Of a stretch of DNA of 64,000 bases, positions 1 through 8,946 are shown in pieces. The first letter of the stretch is position 1. Each line of letters starts with the position of its first letter. The position numbers and the translations under genes were made by a program. The notes below the pieces were generated by a model. It saw nothing but the letters and a program-made list of their open reading frames with translations, had not been told where the DNA came from and made no database searches. Origin of the DNA: Pectobacterium aroidearum (GTDB taxonomy: Bacteria; Pseudomonadota; Gammaproteobacteria; Enterobacterales; Enterobacteriaceae); assembly GCF_015689195.1 (NCBI RefSeq), contig NZ_CP065044.1:4526001-4590000 (forward strand). The letters are read 5' to 3'.

Positions 1-153
1 ATTCTGGCGAATCAACCGGAAGAACTCGCGGCGATCCGCCCGGCGAGCGGTGTGGATTTTACCGGCACACTTATTCGGTTACATATTGGACTTGAAGACA
101 GTGACGATCTGATCGACGATCTGGCCGCGGGTTTCAGCAGGCTGAGCGCCTAG
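1..153 (+). CDS. metC: Cystathionine beta-lyase, C-terminal fragment (cut by window edge)
   Basis: The last 50 codons of a gene that begins before the window. The tail reads [20 protein letters not shown] and ends FSRLSA, a close match to the C-terminus of E. coli MetC as I remember it. MetC is a PLP-dependent cytosolic enzyme that splits cystathionine to homocysteine, pyruvate and ammonia in methionine synthesis. None of the catalytic part is visible, so the call rests on the conserved tail and on the next gene being yghB, as in E. coli. Confidence 0.85.
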   Translation: MLANQPEELAAIRPASGVDFTGTLIRLHIGLEDSDDLIDDLAAGFSRLSA

Positions 154-474
154 CAAGGCGTCAGCAAGCTGACGCACTGTCAAACGGCAGGAAAAAATAC
201 AGAAAATGTGACGGCCATAAGGCCGCCATGTCTTGATTTCCCCTGCGGGGCGGTGGGTAATGCGTTATGATAATCATGAGTCAACGCTTACTAAAAAACC
301 GCGTTACCTTAACCAAAAATTAAGCATTAAGCTTTATCGTATTCTCACAACAATGCGGCAAAGCGTTTTGCCCATACTGATTTTAGGGCTTGATAGGCAG
401 TAGATTTCAGGTAACCCAGCGTTCCACCGCCGCTGCCTGAAAGATAGTGAATATCGTCACTGGCGGGAAGTAAT
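154..474. other. metC-yghB intergenic region with Fur-box-like palindrome
   Basis: No gene is seen in these 321 bases. The clearest signal is the perfect palindrome ATGATAATCAT at 267-277, the core of the Fur consensus. Over the 19-base consensus I count 13 matches, because the outer arms are poor. An AT-rich stretch at 295-345 could hold the yghB promoter, but I find no convincing -35/-10 pair. Iron control of yghB would be a guess. Confidence 0.3.
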
Positions 475-1134
475 ATGAGTGTGGTTCACGACATTATTCA
501 GGCGCTCTGGCAGCAGGATTTTAGTGCACTGGCCGATCCCCACGTCATTTGGGTGGTTTACGGCATTCTGTTCACGACGCTGTTTCTGGAGAACGGTCTG
601 CTGCCTGCCTCTTTTCTGCCCGGCGATAGCCTCCTGCTGCTCACCGGCGCCATGATTGCCAAAGGCGTAATGAGCTTTTTCCCTACGATGATCCTGCTCA
701 CCATCGCAGCCAGCCTCGGCTGCTGGCTCAGTTACCTGCAAGGGCGCTGGCTGAGCGATACGCGTCTGGTAAAGGGCTGGCTATTACAGCTTCCCGCCCA
801 CTATCACCAACGCGCCCATCATCTGTTCCATCGCCACGGCCTGATGGCGCTGCTGGTTGGCCGCTTTTTAGCATTTATCCGCACGCTGCTGCCGACAATG
901 GCCGGTATTTCCGGGTTAAATAATACGCGCTTTCAAATCTTTAACTGGCTCAGCGGTTTGCTGTGGGTCGGGGGGATTGTCACGCTCGGCTATGCGCTCA
1001 GCCACATTCCGCTGGTCAAACGCTATGAAGATCAGGTGATGACCGCGCTGATCCTGCTCCCGATTATTTTGCTGATCAGCGGCCTGATTGGCATGGCTGT
1101 CGTAGTGTGGCGTAAAAAACGTGCCGTCGCCTAA
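475..1134 (+). CDS. yghB: DedA-family inner-membrane protein YghB
   Basis: A 219-residue polytopic membrane protein, the usual length for YghB. DedA proteins are inner-membrane transporters linked to undecaprenyl-phosphate or phospholipid recycling, and in E. coli YghB and YqjA are partly redundant for cell division and envelope stress. Visible family marks are the acidic [16 protein letters not shown] stretch near residues 40-55, the [16 protein letters not shown] motif with its arginines near residue 130, and hydrophobic segments through to the basic C-terminus [15 protein letters not shown] ribosome site precedes the ATG. It lies just after metC, as in E. coli. Confidence 0.93.
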   Translation: MSVVHDIIQALWQQDFSALADPHVIWVVYGILFTTLFLENGLLPASFLPGDSLLLLTGAMIAKGVMSFFPTMILLTIAASLGCWLSYLQGRWLSDTRLVKGWLLQLPAHYHQRAHHLFHRHGLMALLVGRFLAFIRTLLPTMAGISGLNNTRFQIFNWLSGLLWVGGIVTLGYALSHIPLVKRYEDQVMTALILLPIILLISGLIGMAVVVWRKKRAVA

Positions 1135-1163
1135 TTGGGCTACCGCACGTTTTCTTAACGCTT

Positions 1164-2153
1164 TCAGCTTTCCTCAACCACCATATTGCTGGCCTTTAAT
1201 CTCGCCGCTTCATCGCTTGGCGTCGCACCGAAATAGCGCTTAAATTCCCGGCTAAACTGCGACACGCTCTCATACCCTACGCGAGCCGCCGCGACTCCCG
1301 CTCTCAGCCCCTCGTTGATCATCATCACGCGCGCTTTATGTAAGCGATAGGATTTCAGATACTGCAAAGGCGATGTGTTGGTCACCGCTTTGAAGTTATG
1401 ATGAAACGCCGAAATGCTCATGTTCACTTCGGCTGCCAGCTGTTCCACATTCAGGTTATCGGCATAGTGGTTTTCGATACGTCGCAGAGACTTGGCAATC
1501 TGACTGAAGTGCGTGTGCCGATTAACCAACGCCTGTAATGCTGCACCGCGTTCGCCGCAGAGCATATGATAGATAATCTCGCGCACAATCGTCGGCCCCA
1601 GTACACGGGCATCGCGTGGGTTATCCATCGCATCTAACAGCCGTTCAACCGCACACAGAATCTCATCGGTCAGCGGCGCGCTGTTCACCCCGCACGTACA
1701 AGAACAGGGGCGGACCGCGCTATCGTCGTCACCAATGTCGATCAGCAAGTCCTGAAGCATCTGGATATCGATACGGATCGCCATCCCCACCAGCGGATGT
1801 TCAGCGCTGGCTATCGTTTCACATTCGAACGGCAGCGGCACCGTCATCAGCAGGTAGTTTTCCGGGTCATACTGGAAGGTTTTCCCCCCTACATAGCCAA
1901 TCTTTTGCCCCTGAAAAATGATGACGATCGTCGGCTCATACATGACCGGCACGCGCGGGTGGTGCTGTTCCGTATAAAGAATTTTGACCTGAGGCACGAG
2001 CGAAGGCGTGGCCCAGTTTTTGGTCGAGCAGCGGATAGCCTGTTGCACGATACGTTGCCGTACCGTCTGCTGCGATTCTGTGAGTTCCTGAACGATGGGT
2101 TTCTGATCTGCGGGGTTCTGAACAAGCCCCTCGCATTGGCCTTCGGTCAACAT
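1164..2153 (-). CDS. yqhC: AraC-family regulator of yqhD/dkgA
   Basis: A 329-residue AraC/XylS-type activator. The N-terminal two thirds is a cupin-like effector domain of the AraC_N type. The C-terminus carries the two helix-turn-helix units, with [20 protein letters not shown] and a second unit around [20 protein letters not shown], ending near residue 310. In E. coli, YqhC senses reactive aldehydes and activates yqhD and dkgA. Here it is divergent from a nitroreductase-yqhD operon, which fits control of that operon from the 231-base gap. A GGAAAG ribosome site lies before the chosen ATG. A cysteine-rich stretch, [10 protein letters not shown] near residue 150, could take part in electrophile sensing; that is inference. 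Confidence 0.92.
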   Translation of the reverse strand: MLTEGQCEGLVQNPADQKPIVQELTESQQTVRQRIVQQAIRCSTKNWATPSLVPQVKILYTEQHHPRVPVMYEPTIVIIFQGQKIGYVGGKTFQYDPENYLLMTVPLPFECETIASAEHPLVGMAIRIDIQMLQDLLIDIGDDDSAVRPCSCTCGVNSAPLTDEILCAVERLLDAMDNPRDARVLGPTIVREIIYHMLCGERGAALQALVNRHTHFSQIAKSLRRIENHYADNLNVEQLAAEVNMSISAFHHNFKAVTNTSPLQYLKSYRLHKARVMMINEGLRAGVAAARVGYESVSQFSREFKRYFGATPSDEAARLKASNMVVEES

Positions 2154-2384
2154 AATTGGCTTTCCGTCAAAATAGAGTTATCTCGCTACTGGTTCGCTTT
2201 GTCTGCCCGAAGCCGCTCTCCTGACAGAAGAAATAAAATGACATACCTGCGAATTATTATCACCCTTTTCTCCTACATTTTGTAGAAATAGGCAATAAGC
2301 AAACAGAAATGTGCATTGAACGTCTTTCGTGGGTTGATGACAATATTGAGCATACATTCGCTTCTTCATCACCCGGGAAAAGAC

Positions 2385-3125
2385 ATGAATAAAACGATTG
2401 AACTGTTCACCTCACACCGCAGTGAACGCAGCTATCTTGATAAAGCGATTCCCGATGACGTGCTGGATGCCATTATTCAGTCCGCCCATCTGGCACCGAC
2501 ATCCGTGAACTCTCAGCAGGTTTCGCTCATCGTCACCCGCGACCCGGAACGCAAGGCACGCATCGCCGAGTTGGCTGGCGGCCAGCCGTGGATTGCCAAA
2601 GCGCCCGTCTTTATTACCGTGGTACTGGATATGCATAAAACACAGGTCGGGATTGCCATGAGCGGAAAGCAGCAACACGCGCATGAAAGCCTCGAAAGCC
2701 TGATCGCTGGCACAACGGATGTCGGTATCGCGCTTGGCACGCTGATGGCCGCGGCACGCTCATTTGGTCTGGGCATCGTCCCGATTGGCGGCATTCGTCG
2801 CGAGCCGCAGGCAATGATCGATTTTCTGGAACTGCCTGAACTGACGTTCCCCGTCGCAGGCGTCGCTATCGGTTATGTGGACACCCCTGCGCATCAAAAA
2901 CCACGCCTGCCGCTGAATTCATTCCGCCATGATGAAACCTACCATCAGGACGTTCTGCCTGCGGCTATCGAGCAATATAACCAAACGCTGGTGACACACT
3001 GGCAGCAAACCGGCCGCGCAGACGGTGACAACTGGGGTGATAACACCGCCAGCTACTATCAGCACATTTATTTCCCGAAAGTCTTACCCGCGATCCTCCA
3101 ACAGGGCTTTAAACTGGACAAATAA
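2385..3125 (+). CDS. NfsA-like FMN-dependent NADPH oxidoreductase (nitroreductase)
   Basis: A 246-residue flavin nitroreductase of the NfsA/FRP group. Typical features are the N-terminal SHRSERSYLDKAI motif that binds FMN phosphate, APTSVNSQQVS near residue 40, and IVPIGGIRREP near residue 145. These enzymes reduce nitroaromatics and quinones with NADPH by two-electron steps. I start at the ATG at 2385, which matches the family N-terminus; an upstream ATG would add 23 residues of no visible meaning. Its stop is three bases before the yqhD start, so the two are almost certainly co-transcribed. E. coli has no such gene between yqhC and yqhD. The exact paralogue name is uncertain. Confidence 0.85.
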   Translation: MNKTIELFTSHRSERSYLDKAIPDDVLDAIIQSAHLAPTSVNSQQVSLIVTRDPERKARIAELAGGQPWIAKAPVFITVVLDMHKTQVGIAMSGKQQHAHESLESLIAGTTDVGIALGTLMAAARSFGLGIVPIGGIRREPQAMIDFLELPELTFPVAGVAIGYVDTPAHQKPRLPLNSFRHDETYHQDVLPAAIEQYNQTLVTHWQQTGRADGDNWGDNTASYYQHIYFPKVLPAILQQGFKLDK

Positions 3126-3128
3126 CCT

Positions 3129-4292
3129 ATGCTAAATTTCACACTTCATACCCCTACCAAAATTTTGTTTGGCGAAGGCCAGATTGCTGAATTAGGCAAA
3201 GAAATTCCTGCCGATGCCCGTATCCTCATTACCTACGGCGGCGGCAGCGTGAAGCACAATGGCGTACTGGATCAGGTCTATCGCGCACTAGAAGGCCGCA
3301 ACGTACGTGAGTTTTCCGGCATTGAGCCAAACCCGACTTACGAAACGCTGATGAAAGCCGTCGAGGTCGTCCGTGCGGAGAAGATTGATTTCCTGCTGGC
3401 GGTTGGCGGTGGCTCTGTGGTTGATGGCACGAAATTTATCGCTGCCGCCGCAGATTATCAGGCTGCGCAGGACCCGTGGCATATTCTGCAAACCGGTGGG
3501 GCGGAAATCGATCGCGGCGTCGCGATGGCAGCCGTGCTTACCCTGCCAGCGACGGGTTCGGAATCCAACAACGGGGCAGTCATCACCCGTAAGTCGACCA
3601 ATGATAAGCTCGCCTTCCGTTCGCGTTACACCCAGCCGCTTTTCGCCGTACTCGACCCGGTGGTGACTTACACCCTGCCCGCTCGCCAGATCGCGAACGG
3701 CGTGGTCGATGCCTTCGTTCATACCGTTGAGCAGTACCTGACGTATTCCGTCGATGCCAAAGTACAGGATCGTTTTGCGGAAGGCTTGCTGCTGACGCTG
3801 GTTGAAGAAGGCCCACGCGCGCTGGCAGAACCGGAAAACTACAAGGTCAGAGCCAATGTGATGTGGAGCGCTACAATGGCGTTGAACGGCCTGATTGGCG
3901 CCGGCGTACCGCAGGACTGGTCAACCCACATGCTAGGCCACGAATTAACGGCGCTGCATGGCCTCGACCATGCCCAGACGCTGGCTGTCGTGCTGCCCGC
4001 TATGCTGGCGGCAAGAAAAGCCCAGAAACGCGACAAACTGCTGCAATACGCCGAGCGCGTCTGGAACCTGCGTGACGGTAGCGAAGACCAACGCATCGAC
4101 GGTGCAATTGCCGCTACGCGTGACTTCTTCGAGAAAATGGGCGTACCGACCCGCATGTCTGACTACCAGTTGGATGGCAGTTCCATCCCAACACTGGTCG
4201 CCAAGCTCAACGAGCATGGCCTGACGGCACTAGGCGAACACCGCGATATTACGCTGGAAGAAAGCCAGAAGATTTACGAAGCGGCACGCTAA
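3129..4292 (+). CDS. yqhD: NADPH-dependent aldehyde reductase / alcohol dehydrogenase YqhD
   Basis: A 387-residue iron-type alcohol dehydrogenase, the same length as E. coli YqhD. The nucleotide-binding GGGSVVDGTK lies at 93-102. The metal-binding positions are all present: Asp194 and His198 in DAFVHTVEQ, and His267 and His281 in the STHMLGHE...GLDHAQ segment. The enzyme reduces a wide range of aldehydes, including lipid-peroxidation products and methylglyoxal-type compounds, with NADPH in the cytosol. It follows the nitroreductase with a three-base gap, lies under presumed YqhC control, and ends before a clear terminator at 4380. Confidence 0.95.
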   Translation: MLNFTLHTPTKILFGEGQIAELGKEIPADARILITYGGGSVKHNGVLDQVYRALEGRNVREFSGIEPNPTYETLMKAVEVVRAEKIDFLLAVGGGSVVDGTKFIAAAADYQAAQDPWHILQTGGAEIDRGVAMAAVLTLPATGSESNNGAVITRKSTNDKLAFRSRYTQPLFAVLDPVVTYTLPARQIANGVVDAFVHTVEQYLTYSVDAKVQDRFAEGLLLTLVEEGPRALAEPENYKVRANVMWSATMALNGLIGAGVPQDWSTHMLGHELTALHGLDHAQTLAVVLPAMLAARKAQKRDKLLQYAERVWNLRDGSEDQRIDGAIAATRDFFEKMGVPTRMSDYQLDGSSIPTLVAKLNEHGLTALGEHRDITLEESQKIYEAAR

Positions 4293-4379
4293 GCCTTCCA
4301 CACCTCATCATGCGAGTTACAGGAGAAAACACTACCGTTTAAACAACACTTATACCCTCACCTCAATGCTGTGTCTGTT

Positions 4380-4404
4380 AAGGGGAGCCGATCGGCTCCC
4401 TTTA
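4380..4404 (+). terminator. Rho-independent terminator after yqhD
   Basis: A GGGAGCCGATCGGCTCCC stem, almost without loop, is followed by TTTAT. It lies about 90 bases after the yqhD stop and separates the nitroreductase-yqhD operon from dkgA, so dkgA probably has its own promoter here. Confidence 0.75.
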
Positions 4405-4456
4405 TCATCAGGCTACGTATAACCGACCAATTTTTCTACTAGACTGAAATCATATG

Positions 4457-4505
4457 CCTGTTCCTGCTAGGGATCACGTTCCGCAGTGTCCGTGATATGA
4501 ACAGG
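4457..4505. repeat. Nested inverted repeat upstream of dkgA
   Basis: The outer arms CCTGTTC (4457-4463) and GAACAGG (4499-4505) enclose inner arms ATCACG (4473-4478) and CGTGAT (4491-4496). All are exact. This could fold as a two-stage hairpin or serve as two operator half-sites. It sits between the yqhD terminator and dkgA, with no reading frame. Confidence 0.45.
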
Positions 4506-4566
4506 TCGCCCATCCAGTTAACCCTATGATATTTTTATGGATTAACGGATACAAAAGGAGAATGAG

Positions 4567-5394
4567 ATGACGCAACCGAAAGTTAAGCTGGCGGACGGTA
4601 ACATCATGCCCCAGTTGGGCCTTGGTGTCTGGCGAGCAAGCAGTGAGGACACGGTGATCGCCGTGACTGAAGCATTGTCCATCGGTTATCGGGCGATCGA
4701 TACCGCCGCTATTTATAAGAACGAAGAAGCCGTGGGTCAGGCGCTAAGTTCCGCGAATCTGCCGCGTGAAGAGGTATTCATCACCACCAAGCTCTGGAAT
4801 GGCGATCATACCGATCCCCAGAAGGCGCTGGAGGAAAGCCTGAGAAAACTTCGGTTAGATTATATCGATCTCTACCTGATTCACTGGCCGCTCCCGCAGC
4901 AGAACACCTTCGTGGATGCCTGGCGCGGACTCATCAAACTTCAGGAACAGGGTCTGGCGAAAAGCATCGGCGTCAGCAATTTCCACATTCATCATTTACA
5001 GCGGTTAAAAGAAGAAACGGGCGTCTTGCCAGTTATCGATCAGGTCGAACTTCACCCCCTTCTCCAGCAAAGGCAGCTCCACGCCTGGAATGCGACGCAT
5101 CATATCCAAACTGAATCCTGGAGCCCGCTGGCACAAGGCGGCGAGGGCATTTTTGACCATCCGGTTATCCGTAAACTGGCAACAAAATACGGGAAAACGC
5201 CGGCACAGATCGTGATTCGCTGGCATCTGGACAGCGGGCTGGTGGTGATTCCTAAATCAGTAACACCTTCCCGTATCAAGGAAAACTTCGAGGTGTTCGA
5301 TTTCCGTTTGGATAAAGACGAGCTGGGTGAAATTGCCAAGCTGGACAGCGGGAAGCGACTGGGATCGGATCCTGACGAGCCGAGAAACGACTAG
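4567..5394 (+). CDS. dkgA: 2,5-diketo-D-gluconate reductase A / methylglyoxal reductase
   Basis: A 275-residue aldo-keto reductase, as in E. coli DkgA (YqhE). The AKR catalytic tetrad is visible: Asp45 and Tyr50 in RAIDTAAIYKNE, Lys75 in FITTKLWN and His106 in LYLIHWPLP. The C-terminal NADPH-binding part contains VVIPKSVTPSRIKENF. It reduces 2,5-diketogluconate to 2-keto-L-gulonate and also small aldehydes such as methylglyoxal. An AAGGAG ribosome site precedes the ATG. The order yqhC, yqhD, dkgA matches E. coli, but a terminator and a 270-base gap part it from yqhD here. Confidence 0.95.
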   Translation: MTQPKVKLADGNIMPQLGLGVWRASSEDTVIAVTEALSIGYRAIDTAAIYKNEEAVGQALSSANLPREEVFITTKLWNGDHTDPQKALEESLRKLRLDYIDLYLIHWPLPQQNTFVDAWRGLIKLQEQGLAKSIGVSNFHIHHLQRLKEETGVLPVIDQVELHPLLQQRQLHAWNATHHIQTESWSPLAQGGEGIFDHPVIRKLATKYGKTPAQIVIRWHLDSGLVVIPKSVTPSRIKENFEVFDFRLDKDELGEIAKLDSGKRLGSDPDEPRND

Positions 5395-5404
5395 CCCAGC
5401 GCTG

Positions 5405-5433
5405 ATGCCAGCATTCACCGTGCTGGCATTTTT
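5405..5433. terminator. Terminator between convergent dkgA and GntR gene
   Basis: Stem ATGCCAGCA / TGCTGGCAT with a 7-base loop and a T run on the plus strand. It serves dkgA and lies 3 bases beyond the stop of the opposite gene, so it could also serve that one. Confidence 0.8.
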
Positions 5434-5436
5434 CTT

Positions 5437-6174
5437 CTAATCGGCAAACTGAATCTCATACACATCGCTACGGCAATGCGCCTCGCTGTATTCCAACAGT
5501 TCACCCTGTTCGTTATAAACGTGCAGTTGGCAATACAGCAACGGCGTTCCCACCGCGGTACCAAGACGTGCCGCGATCTCTGCCGCACAGGCAATCGCTT
5601 TGAAACGATAGCGCTTTTTGTCCGGCGCGATCCCACGCGACACCCAATATTGATAGAGAGACTGTTCAAGCGCTTCCGGGTCAGGCAGAAACTCTTGCGG
5701 TATCCACGTCGTTTCCAGCGAGACAGGCTCGCCATTGCTCAGCCGAACGCGTCGCAGATAGGTGACGGCCTCACCTTCCGGCAGAGACATTTTCGCCGCG
5801 ATAGCAGCAGGCGGAACCTGTATTACCTTATCCAGCCACAGGCTACCAGCGATGCCGCCCTGTTTCAGCACCAGCGCAGTGAACCCTTCATCCTCAGCGC
5901 TCAACGCGTAGTTAAGCCGTTGCGTAACGCGAGTTCCCACCCCCTGCTGGCGAACAATCAGCCCTTTTTCTTCCAGCAGCGACAGGGAACGGGAAACCGT
6001 TACGCGCGATAATCCCAGCTGTTGCGCAATCAACCGTTCCGCAGGTAAAAACTGGCCTGCCAATGCCTTCCGACGGCCGATTTCTGATTCAAGCAACGAC
6101 GCGAGCTGCATATAGCGAGGCGCCGACGACGCCTCAGCCAGTTGATCCCTGACCCAAAGCAGTAATTCCCGCAT
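5437..6174 (-). CDS. GntR-family (HutC/UTRA) transcriptional regulator
   Basis: A 245-residue regulator. The N-terminal winged helix spans about residues 20-90, with FLPAERLIAQQLGLSRVTVS as the recognition region and the wing GLIVRQQGVGTRVT. A UTRA effector domain follows (about 100-240), ending in EAHCRSDVYEIQFAD, the usual UTRA close. UTRA regulators generally sense sugar phosphates or amino-acid-derived ligands. No matching transport or catabolic gene lies next to it, so its target is not apparent. A 7-base inverted repeat (ACGCAGC / GCTGCGT, 6193-6212) just upstream of the start could be an autoregulatory site. Confidence 0.85.
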   Translation of the reverse strand: MRELLLWVRDQLAEASSAPRYMQLASLLESEIGRRKALAGQFLPAERLIAQQLGLSRVTVSRSLSLLEEKGLIVRQQGVGTRVTQRLNYALSAEDEGFTALVLKQGGIAGSLWLDKVIQVPPAAIAAKMSLPEGEAVTYLRRVRLSNGEPVSLETTWIPQEFLPDPEALEQSLYQYWVSRGIAPDKKRYRFKAIACAAEIAARLGTAVGTPLLYCQLHVYNEQGELLEYSEAHCRSDVYEIQFAD

Positions 6175-6541
6175 AGTGCAGCCTTTTTAGTGACGCAGCA
6201 TTCTGGCTGCGTGCAGGTTAAAACAGAAAGTGAACCTGATTTCATGGCGAAACGAAACGTTCTGACTCTGAAATTGTTGTAATAAAAAATGTTTTTTAGC
6301 ACGGTTCAGACCCGGAACAGCATGCGGCTCAACCCGCGATTCACCCTTAATTCATAACAACATCAATCTATAAGGTATCGTCCGCACGGCTACGCATCTT
6401 TAATTTTGGTTTGTCTGAATAGAGGTGGATCACAGTAACAATGATGTAAGTATTGGAACCTCCGCCGTCAGACAGAACTGCCGTCGCATTTGCACGGCAG
6501 AGGGAATAACGGCGGAAGGAGAATGGCAGGGGTAAGTGGCG
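6175..6541. other. Intergenic region upstream of the GntR gene and downstream of ftsP
   Basis: No gene is supported here. The features are the GntR-proximal hairpin at 6193-6212 and a second inverted repeat, CTGCCGT / ACGGCAG (6478-6500), after ftsP. The second has no T tail in the ftsP direction, so I do not call it a terminator. An AT-rich patch at 6275-6300 may contain the GntR promoter. Confidence 0.4.
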
Positions 6542-7957
6542 TTACATTGCAGACTGTACGATGAGCTGCCCGGTTGAACCGCGATCGGCCAATTCCAGCG
6601 TCTGGCTGTAATACAGGAAGGGGAACGCCATTGAGGAAGGCTGCATGAAATACACCAGCAGCTCGACATCGTTATCCACCCACACCGTATCTTTCCAGCC
6701 GCTGTCTTCCACCGCCGGCGGGCCGCCATTCGCGCTACGCACCAGGAATTTAACGCCCTGAATATGGAAAGCCTGCGGCGTGTCGGCGTGGATAATCCAG
6801 CGCTCGCAGCGGCCAAGCTGCGTTTGTACATCGGCACGCGTCATGTCCCACATCGCGCCATTGATGCCAGGCAAGCTGTCACCCAGACGGAATTCGCGCG
6901 TGCGGCTGATGCTGCCTTCAATGATGTTGTCGGCCAGCAGGCGCATCGGCAGGTTATCCGTCACCAATGGCAGCAGACCCGTCGGTTTAAGCGTGAGTAT
7001 TTGAGTAGAAATCAGGATACTGGAAGGCTCAAATAAGCCGCGCAGGCGATCCATAATCCCGGCCGACTCCCCTGCCGTCAGCGTAACGTCCTCGCCTTGC
7101 GACATGTCGATCAGAATTTCGCGTCGTTCACCGGGTGCGAGAGACAGCTGATTCACCGCCATCGGTGCCGGTAGCAGCCCCTGATCGCTGGCAATCACAT
7201 GCATCGCCCGACCATCGCTCAGCCGCATCACGTAACGCCGGGAGTTCGAGGCGTTCAACAATCTCAGGCGAACCCAGCCGCGGGACACCTCAACAAAGGG
7301 ATTTTGGATGCCGTTGACTAATAGCGAGTCACCAACAAAGCCGCCGTTAGAAGGCGGGCTATAAATAGGGACACCAAAGTTATCCAGTCTTTTATCCTGA
7401 ATAATCAAGGGAAAATCATCAACACCGTAGTGATTGGGCAACGGCAGGGCTTTACTGGCTCGGTCTTCCACCAGCCATAATCCAGCCAGCCCGTTATAGA
7501 TATGTGGTGCCATGCGGTTCGGCGTATTCGCATGATACCAGCAGGTCGCCGACGGCTGACGAATGGGCACCACTGGCGACCAGTCGGTGCCCGGAGAAAT
7601 AATACGGGCTGCCCCACCCATTAGCGGCCCCGGCACTTGCAACCCGCCGATTGTCATCGCGACAGGCTCATTCAGACGGTTACTGTAAATCAGCTTAACG
7701 TCATCGCCGTCATAGACGCGTACCGTCGGCCCTAAATAACGGCCGTTGATTCCCCAAATGGCTGTCTTACGATCGCCGGAAAACGCCCAATGAGCACGCT
7801 GCATGGTCAGAAAAAGAGGCTGGCCTCGGCGCGACTCCAGTAATGGCGGTATCGGCAATGCGGCGGAATTCCCACTGGCTTTAGCCGCCAGTGGCGTCAT
7901 TCCCGCACATAACGCAAGGCCCGATGCCTGAATAAACTGACGTCGGCTGAGTGACAT
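6542..7957 (-). CDS. ftsP: Cell-division protein FtsP (SufI), Tat-exported multicopper-oxidase fold
   Basis: 471 residues, the usual length. The N-terminus SRRQFIQASGLALCAG is a twin-arginine signal with an AxA-type cleavage site near AAKA. The rest follows three cupredoxin-like domains, starting with LESRRGQPLFLTMQRAHWAF. FtsP is periplasmic, binds no copper in E. coli, and stabilises the divisome under stress. Copper clusters of the HCHxxxH type are not seen at the C-terminus (DVELLVYFMQPSSMAFPFLYYS), which agrees with FtsP and not with a true oxidase. It is followed on the same strand by no close gene, and plsC and parC lie upstream, as in E. coli. Confidence 0.94.
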   Translation of the reverse strand: MSLSRRQFIQASGLALCAGMTPLAAKASGNSAALPIPPLLESRRGQPLFLTMQRAHWAFSGDRKTAIWGINGRYLGPTVRVYDGDDVKLIYSNRLNEPVAMTIGGLQVPGPLMGGAARIISPGTDWSPVVPIRQPSATCWYHANTPNRMAPHIYNGLAGLWLVEDRASKALPLPNHYGVDDFPLIIQDKRLDNFGVPIYSPPSNGGFVGDSLLVNGIQNPFVEVSRGWVRLRLLNASNSRRYVMRLSDGRAMHVIASDQGLLPAPMAVNQLSLAPGERREILIDMSQGEDVTLTAGESAGIMDRLRGLFEPSSILISTQILTLKPTGLLPLVTDNLPMRLLADNIIEGSISRTREFRLGDSLPGINGAMWDMTRADVQTQLGRCERWIIHADTPQAFHIQGVKFLVRSANGGPPAVEDSGWKDTVWVDNDVELLVYFMQPSSMAFPFLYYSQTLELADRGSTGQLIVQSAM

Positions 7958-8058
7958 AATGACTCCGTAAATCCATTAACCGTAAGCAAAGTTTAACTTC
8001 CAATTCTTTCTTGAATAGAAAGTCGGAAGAAATAATCGCGTAACCCGATGGGGTAAAC

Positions 8059-8796
8059 TTATTTTTTGTCTGCCGCTTCGCGCGCCGCCACTTCCGCATC
8101 CAGCTCGGCAATCTTGGCCGCCATTACATCATGGCAGTGTGTAGCCAGCTCGCGAACCTGATCTTTGGTATACGCACGGGTATCAATGGGCGGCAACATT
8201 TCTACGATAACGAGGCCATTATTCCAGCGGTTCAATTTCACTTTATTGCTGGTCGTAGAAACGCAAATCGGCACAATTGGCACTTCAGCGCTAATCGCGG
8301 CATGAAAGGCACCGGTTTTGAAGGGTAGCAGGCCGCGTCCACGGCTGCGCGTACCTTCGGGGAACATCCAGATAGAAGTGTTTCGTTCTTTAATGTGCTT
8401 CACCACCTGAGCGATGGTGCCGTGCGCTTTCGCGCGGTTTTCGCGATCAATCAGCAAATTACCCGTCAGCCAGTAAAGCGGCCCGAAGAACGGGATCCAC
8501 AGCAGGCTTTTCTTACCCACGGTAACGGTACGCGGCTGGACTGCTTTGGATACCGTGACCATATCGTAATTATTCTGATGATTCGCGATATAGATGCAGT
8601 TGCCATAATGGGCGGCTTCTTCTGGTATCCGCATTTCTACTTTCAGGCCAAAGACCGTGGACAGACGTCCAAAAAGATGGCCGAAGGTCGCCACATGACG
8701 GGGATTTCTAGGGCTGAACAGGCAGTAAAACAAGCCAAAAATACAGACCAAAATCGAAAAGATAACGACAACCAAAAAACGCAAAATGGATAACAT
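8059..8796 (-). CDS. plsC: 1-acyl-sn-glycerol-3-phosphate acyltransferase
   Basis: A 245-residue inner-membrane acyltransferase. A hydrophobic N-terminal segment (residues 1-30) is followed by the catalytic HX4D motif in ANHQNNYDMVT, the substrate motif FPEGTRSRGRG and PIVPICVST. It adds the second acyl chain to lysophosphatidic acid to make phosphatidic acid for phospholipid synthesis. It lies between parC and ftsP on the same strand, the E. coli order. The C-terminus is a short charged tail (AEVAAREAADKK). The ATG start matches the family. Confidence 0.95.
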   Translation of the reverse strand: MLSILRFLVVVIFSILVCIFGLFYCLFSPRNPRHVATFGHLFGRLSTVFGLKVEMRIPEEAAHYGNCIYIANHQNNYDMVTVSKAVQPRTVTVGKKSLLWIPFFGPLYWLTGNLLIDRENRAKAHGTIAQVVKHIKERNTSIWMFPEGTRSRGRGLLPFKTGAFHAAISAEVPIVPICVSTTSNKVKLNRWNNGLVIVEMLPPIDTRAYTKDQVRELATHCHDVMAAKIAELDAEVAAREAADKK

Positions 8797-8894
8797 AGCA
8801 ACCTCATTAGCCGACAGCCGCCGCTAGTATAGCGATTTCGCGCTAAAACACACGGTGATTCAATTTGCTGCAGGATGGCAACCGGAAACTAAAG

Positions 8895-8917
8895 AAAGGC
8901 GGTATTACACCGCCTTT
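8895..8917 (-). terminator. Terminator after parC
   Basis: Stem AAAGGCGGT / ACCGCCTTT with loop ATTAC. Read on the minus strand it is followed by a T-rich CTTTAGTTT tail, 30 bases beyond the parC stop. Confidence 0.75.
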
Positions 8918-8946
8918 CTCAACATACACAGGGCAATACGGAGGGG

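Noticed and set aside
1797-2285. A 162-codon plus-strand frame opposite yqhC
   Set aside because: Antisense frame of yqhC without ribosome site or family match.
6478-6500. Hairpin CTGCCGT/ACGGCAG after ftsP as a terminator
   Set aside because: No T run follows it in the ftsP direction.
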